Translations under genes and position numbers: made by a program
Notes under the pieces: generated by a model
Told to the model about the DNA's origin: nothing
What the model saw: the letters and a program-made list of their open reading frames with translations, nothing else
The model's database searches: none
Source: Siphonodentalium dalli
Lineage: Eukaryota; Mollusca; Scaphopoda; Gadilida; Siphonodentaliidae
Assembly: GCA_032622095.1 (NCBI GenBank)
Contig: CP136068.1
Location: 57,002,025-57,066,024, forward strand
Reading direction: 5' to 3'
Length of the DNA: 64,000 nucleotides
Shown here: one piece after another, positions 61,225 to 64,000 of the stretch
How positions within the stretch are numbered: the stretch's first letter is position 1
How the letters are laid out: every line of letters begins with the position of its first letter

Positions 61225-63913
61225 ATACATGCACATATGGAACGCAACAATCAAGATATTTTACTTTATCTATACTAACTGAAACAGGCTCCATTCGGGA
61301 GGCTTTATTTAGCGGGGAGGGGAGCGCACAATATATGATCTTAAACTGCGTGCGCTTCGCGCACATTTTGATCTTTTGGACATTCTTTTTATCAGATTTG
61401 CACTCAACTGAAAGATTAAAAGAGCATTAATTAGCATTATTGTTTACACTGTATTAGTTCTGGCCCGGGAATGTGCTTTTTCTAACCGAGTTCTAACGGT
61501 ACCCACTGGCAGGAGGTCAGACTGTCCATTCGCCATCTTCCGGGTATCAGGCCTGGCAATATGGCGCGAGCGATTTTTTCGCTCGCGCGTGGGCGATATA
61601 TCACTACCCAACATACTTTTGCAGTCGTCATTTTGATGAGTTATCCGTTTGAAAACATATAAGGCAACGCGACATCGCATCTTTGAAGCAGGAGACACAT
61701 GCTATGTTAACAGTCGGCTGCCACCGGTATATCTAATTGGGTCAAACCATGCTACACACCCGTCACCAGTGACAGACTGACGATTACATGACCTAACTGT
61801 GAACGTGCAGTGCTACCAATAAATCATACCTTACCTACAAGGTAGTTTGATGAGCGCTGTTGACAGCGATGGGTGGGGCTACGAAGGAATCCGCCAATCG
61901 CGCAACAGTGCTCGCTGACATGTAAACAAATGAGGTGAATGAAGTGACGAAAACAAAGAATAAATATCGTGCTATTAATTACATGAAATGAGTGATTTAT
62001 ACATAGCACGGATGGGTTATGAGATGATACAAACATAGAAGTGATTTAATTTATGATATGTACGGAATAATGTATGTTTTGACGCGATAGAAGTGGACGA
62101 AATTTCACAAATGTACGGAAGCCGCGAATGTACCGATGGATTATATAGATAAAAGTATGGAACAAATAAATGCATGATATAATGATTGATTCTGGTTAGG
62201 TAACTTGGTCACTCAGGTATAAAGGAACAAACATATCATGTACATGTATGTACAATATATGCATGGCATAATGATTGATTCTGGTTAACTTATACAATAA
62301 TATCTTGCCATGATGTCACCTCATACATGTATTATACAGTATAACAGCTTGTAATATATGATATAAATATATTATAATGATTGATTGATTCTGGTTAACC
62401 ATTAGGTCACTTGGATCAGGCATAAAGGAACAAACAGAACATTACCATATATGCAAGACATGGTATAACATTTATAAAAGTACTTTATTAAACATTAATA
62501 AGTTATACAACATTCATTGATAATTTCACAATTAATATATGATTATAAATTAATTAAATTTAAATATTATCACTTACCACATAATAAGTTATATGCAATC
62601 AAAGTTGATGTCACAAGGGATCGTCCAAACAGGCTTTCGTGTTTGTCAAAACGCGCTCTCATGTTTGTCAAAACATAATATCTACGGAGTTGACATCGCT
62701 TGAGTAGAGAGAGATTATTTATTCCTCCATAACCATGCAGGCTTTACTGACCAGTCAAAACATTCTTTAATATCCGCGATAAAGGATTCAGCATAAAGCA
62801 TTTTATGAGCAGGGGAAATGTCCGGTGGGTAAATATCTGGGTGGGGAAATAATTAGTTTACATATAAAAACTATCATCGATCAAAATATTATTTCGAAAA
62901 CAAACCAATACAGAGACGATTCACAGTGCCAGCTAAGTCAAGTCAATTTACGACCTGACAATACACGGACAACAGCTTAATGCATGCGCTAGACAAACAT
63001 CCGATGGCGACCACTGTATACGGTGCATTGGTGTACTGGGGATTAACAGTAGTTATATAATACACTAGACTGTACACATAATTAGTACACCGGCAGTTTA
63101 CTGATTATGTGTACAGTCTAGTGTATTGGTTATATGTACACATACTAATAATAATACTACTGACTCACTGTACCGTGTGACCGCACTCCCTGGTCAAGTT
63201 GTCTTGCTAATATGCTTTGACTTTTTACTTAATTAATTTGGCCGGTATATTGGTAGTGCTAAATAAGCTTTTTCCAAAAAAAACGGGGGTTCGTGGTGGG
63301 ATCTGAATTCGGTGCTATGCAGCGCGAGATGACGGCGTAATTAGGGTTGTAAATCAGTACATGTGGTCTTATATGAACATAGCATAATGTTGTCAAGAAA
63401 TATATATATGACTATAGGGTCATACTATACACCCATGTCTGATAAGAGAGGGGGCACCAAGCCCGTGGAACCCAATTCAACACGTAACAGCCCATCCATG
63501 TAGGAATATGATCAATGCTGATGTCTAGCCTTCATGTAGTGGGCCCATGATAACATCTCAGTTAATTTACATGCACGCAACTCCGTGATAAGTTTTCTCA
63601 CAGTGAAGCTTTTTCCAGAAACGGGGGTGGCGGGGTCTGAATTCGGTGCTATCACGTGAAACGCTGGGATATTTCCATGCTGTAGGCAGAACCTTGAATA
63701 GTCTTTTATGTATCTAGAGGGACTATTGGGAAATATAAACAGACGACGACTGACAGAGAAACAGAAATGTGCAGGAGGATTTGTATTCACAAGTGGGAAA
63801 TGTTAAGTTGAAATAAGCAAAATGGATAATACAGTTAAGAAGGAGACCTACAGTAATTCTCTAATTAATGGACTCCTTAACCACAACAGAATTATGGGTA
63901 ATTTTTCAGGATT
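61225..63913. other. Intron or downstream sequence with irregular repeats
   Basis: 62170-62450 has three irregular copies of ataatgattgattctggtta followed by ataaaggaacaaaca. 63059-63127 is a perfect 24-bp inverted repeat (aatacactagactgtacaca.. and inverse) with a 21-base loop. 63280-63330 and 63610-63655 share cgggggt..ctgaattcggtgctat. No exon, RNA gene or coding family recognised. Confidence 0.55.
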
Positions 63914-64000
63914 TAGTCAGAAATATGGCTTGCTGCCATTCATCGGAAAGCTTTCCCCGAGAGCTTTCTGATGAATGGCAACAAGCCATATTTCTGACTA
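63914..64000. repeat. 39-bp inverted repeat at the window edge
   Basis: Arms 63914-63952 and 63962-64000 (tagtcagaaatatggcttg.. and inverse) pair with two mismatches around a 9-base loop. The right arm ends exactly at the last base of the window, so it may extend further. Confidence 0.9.

Noticed and set aside
60022-64000. Search for the next ATP5F1B exon
   Set aside because: No frame resembling the family's continuation (AIYVPADDLTDPAP) is present. The gene continues past the window.

Overview
This is a eukaryotic, AT-rich, intron- and repeat-dominated window, most likely from a bivalve mollusc. The basis is (i) six exons of a nuclear gene for mitochondrial ATP synthase subunit beta (ATP5F1B), which read as near-canonical animal protein, and (ii) many tandem-repeat-cored mobile elements with a 5' hairpin, a (CCGT)n-rich tract and 150-200 bp core repeats, the style of the 'pearl'/Helentron-associated elements known from bivalves. 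The species cannot be fixed from the sequence alone.

Gene content. The only clear host gene is ATP5F1B on the + strand: exons at 9979-10158, 28366-28540, 44391-44512, 49520-49704, 55149-55307 and 59899-60021. They are all phase-compatible, with GT/AG borders. Together they encode about 315 residues, from just after the mitochondrial presequence through Walker A, the catalytic GERTREG loop and Walker B to GSITSVQ. The presequence exon and the last third of the protein are not in the window. The introns are about 18.2, 15.9, 5.0, 5.4 and 4.6 kb and consist almost entirely of mobile DNA.

Layout. 1-9978: upstream or intron sequence with a degenerate hAT transposon (1173-6681, transposase remnant 2646-5085) and a TIR element (7132-8402). 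Intron 10159-28365: an element with GC-rich TIRs (11621-12561), two Helentron-like families (A from 13881; B from 16226) carrying insertions (hAT MITE 16873-17773; CAG-ended element with an ORF 18125-19051; 97-bp MITE 19657-19753), then a second hAT transposase gene (20903-27667) split by two later transposons (22200-25117 and 25300-26551). Removing each insertion plus one target duplication restores the reading frame. Intron 28541-44390: family A copies, foldback elements, a TTAA element built of nested palindromes (33243-33636), a 123-bp MITE (35812-35934) and a four-level nest (37038-43391). Intron 44513-49519: a roughly 3.5 kb family B element with about 21 core repeats, whose empty site survives at 56130-56165. 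Intron 49705-55148: family C with about seven 193-206 bp repeats. Intron 55308-59898: a second family D element interrupted by a CAG-ended element (57484-58288). 60022-64000: the next intron, with a MITE and palindromes and no exon recognised.

How it fits together. The exons are intact and spliceable in principle, while the introns record successive transposition. Target-site duplications, frame-restoring excisions and paralogous empty sites allow the order of insertion to be read directly. The most interesting material is the set of unrelated elements sharing one architecture (T-run target, 5' hairpin, CCGT tract, tandem core, 3' hairpin), the nested stacks, and small element families with unusual 5-, 6- and 9-bp target duplications.
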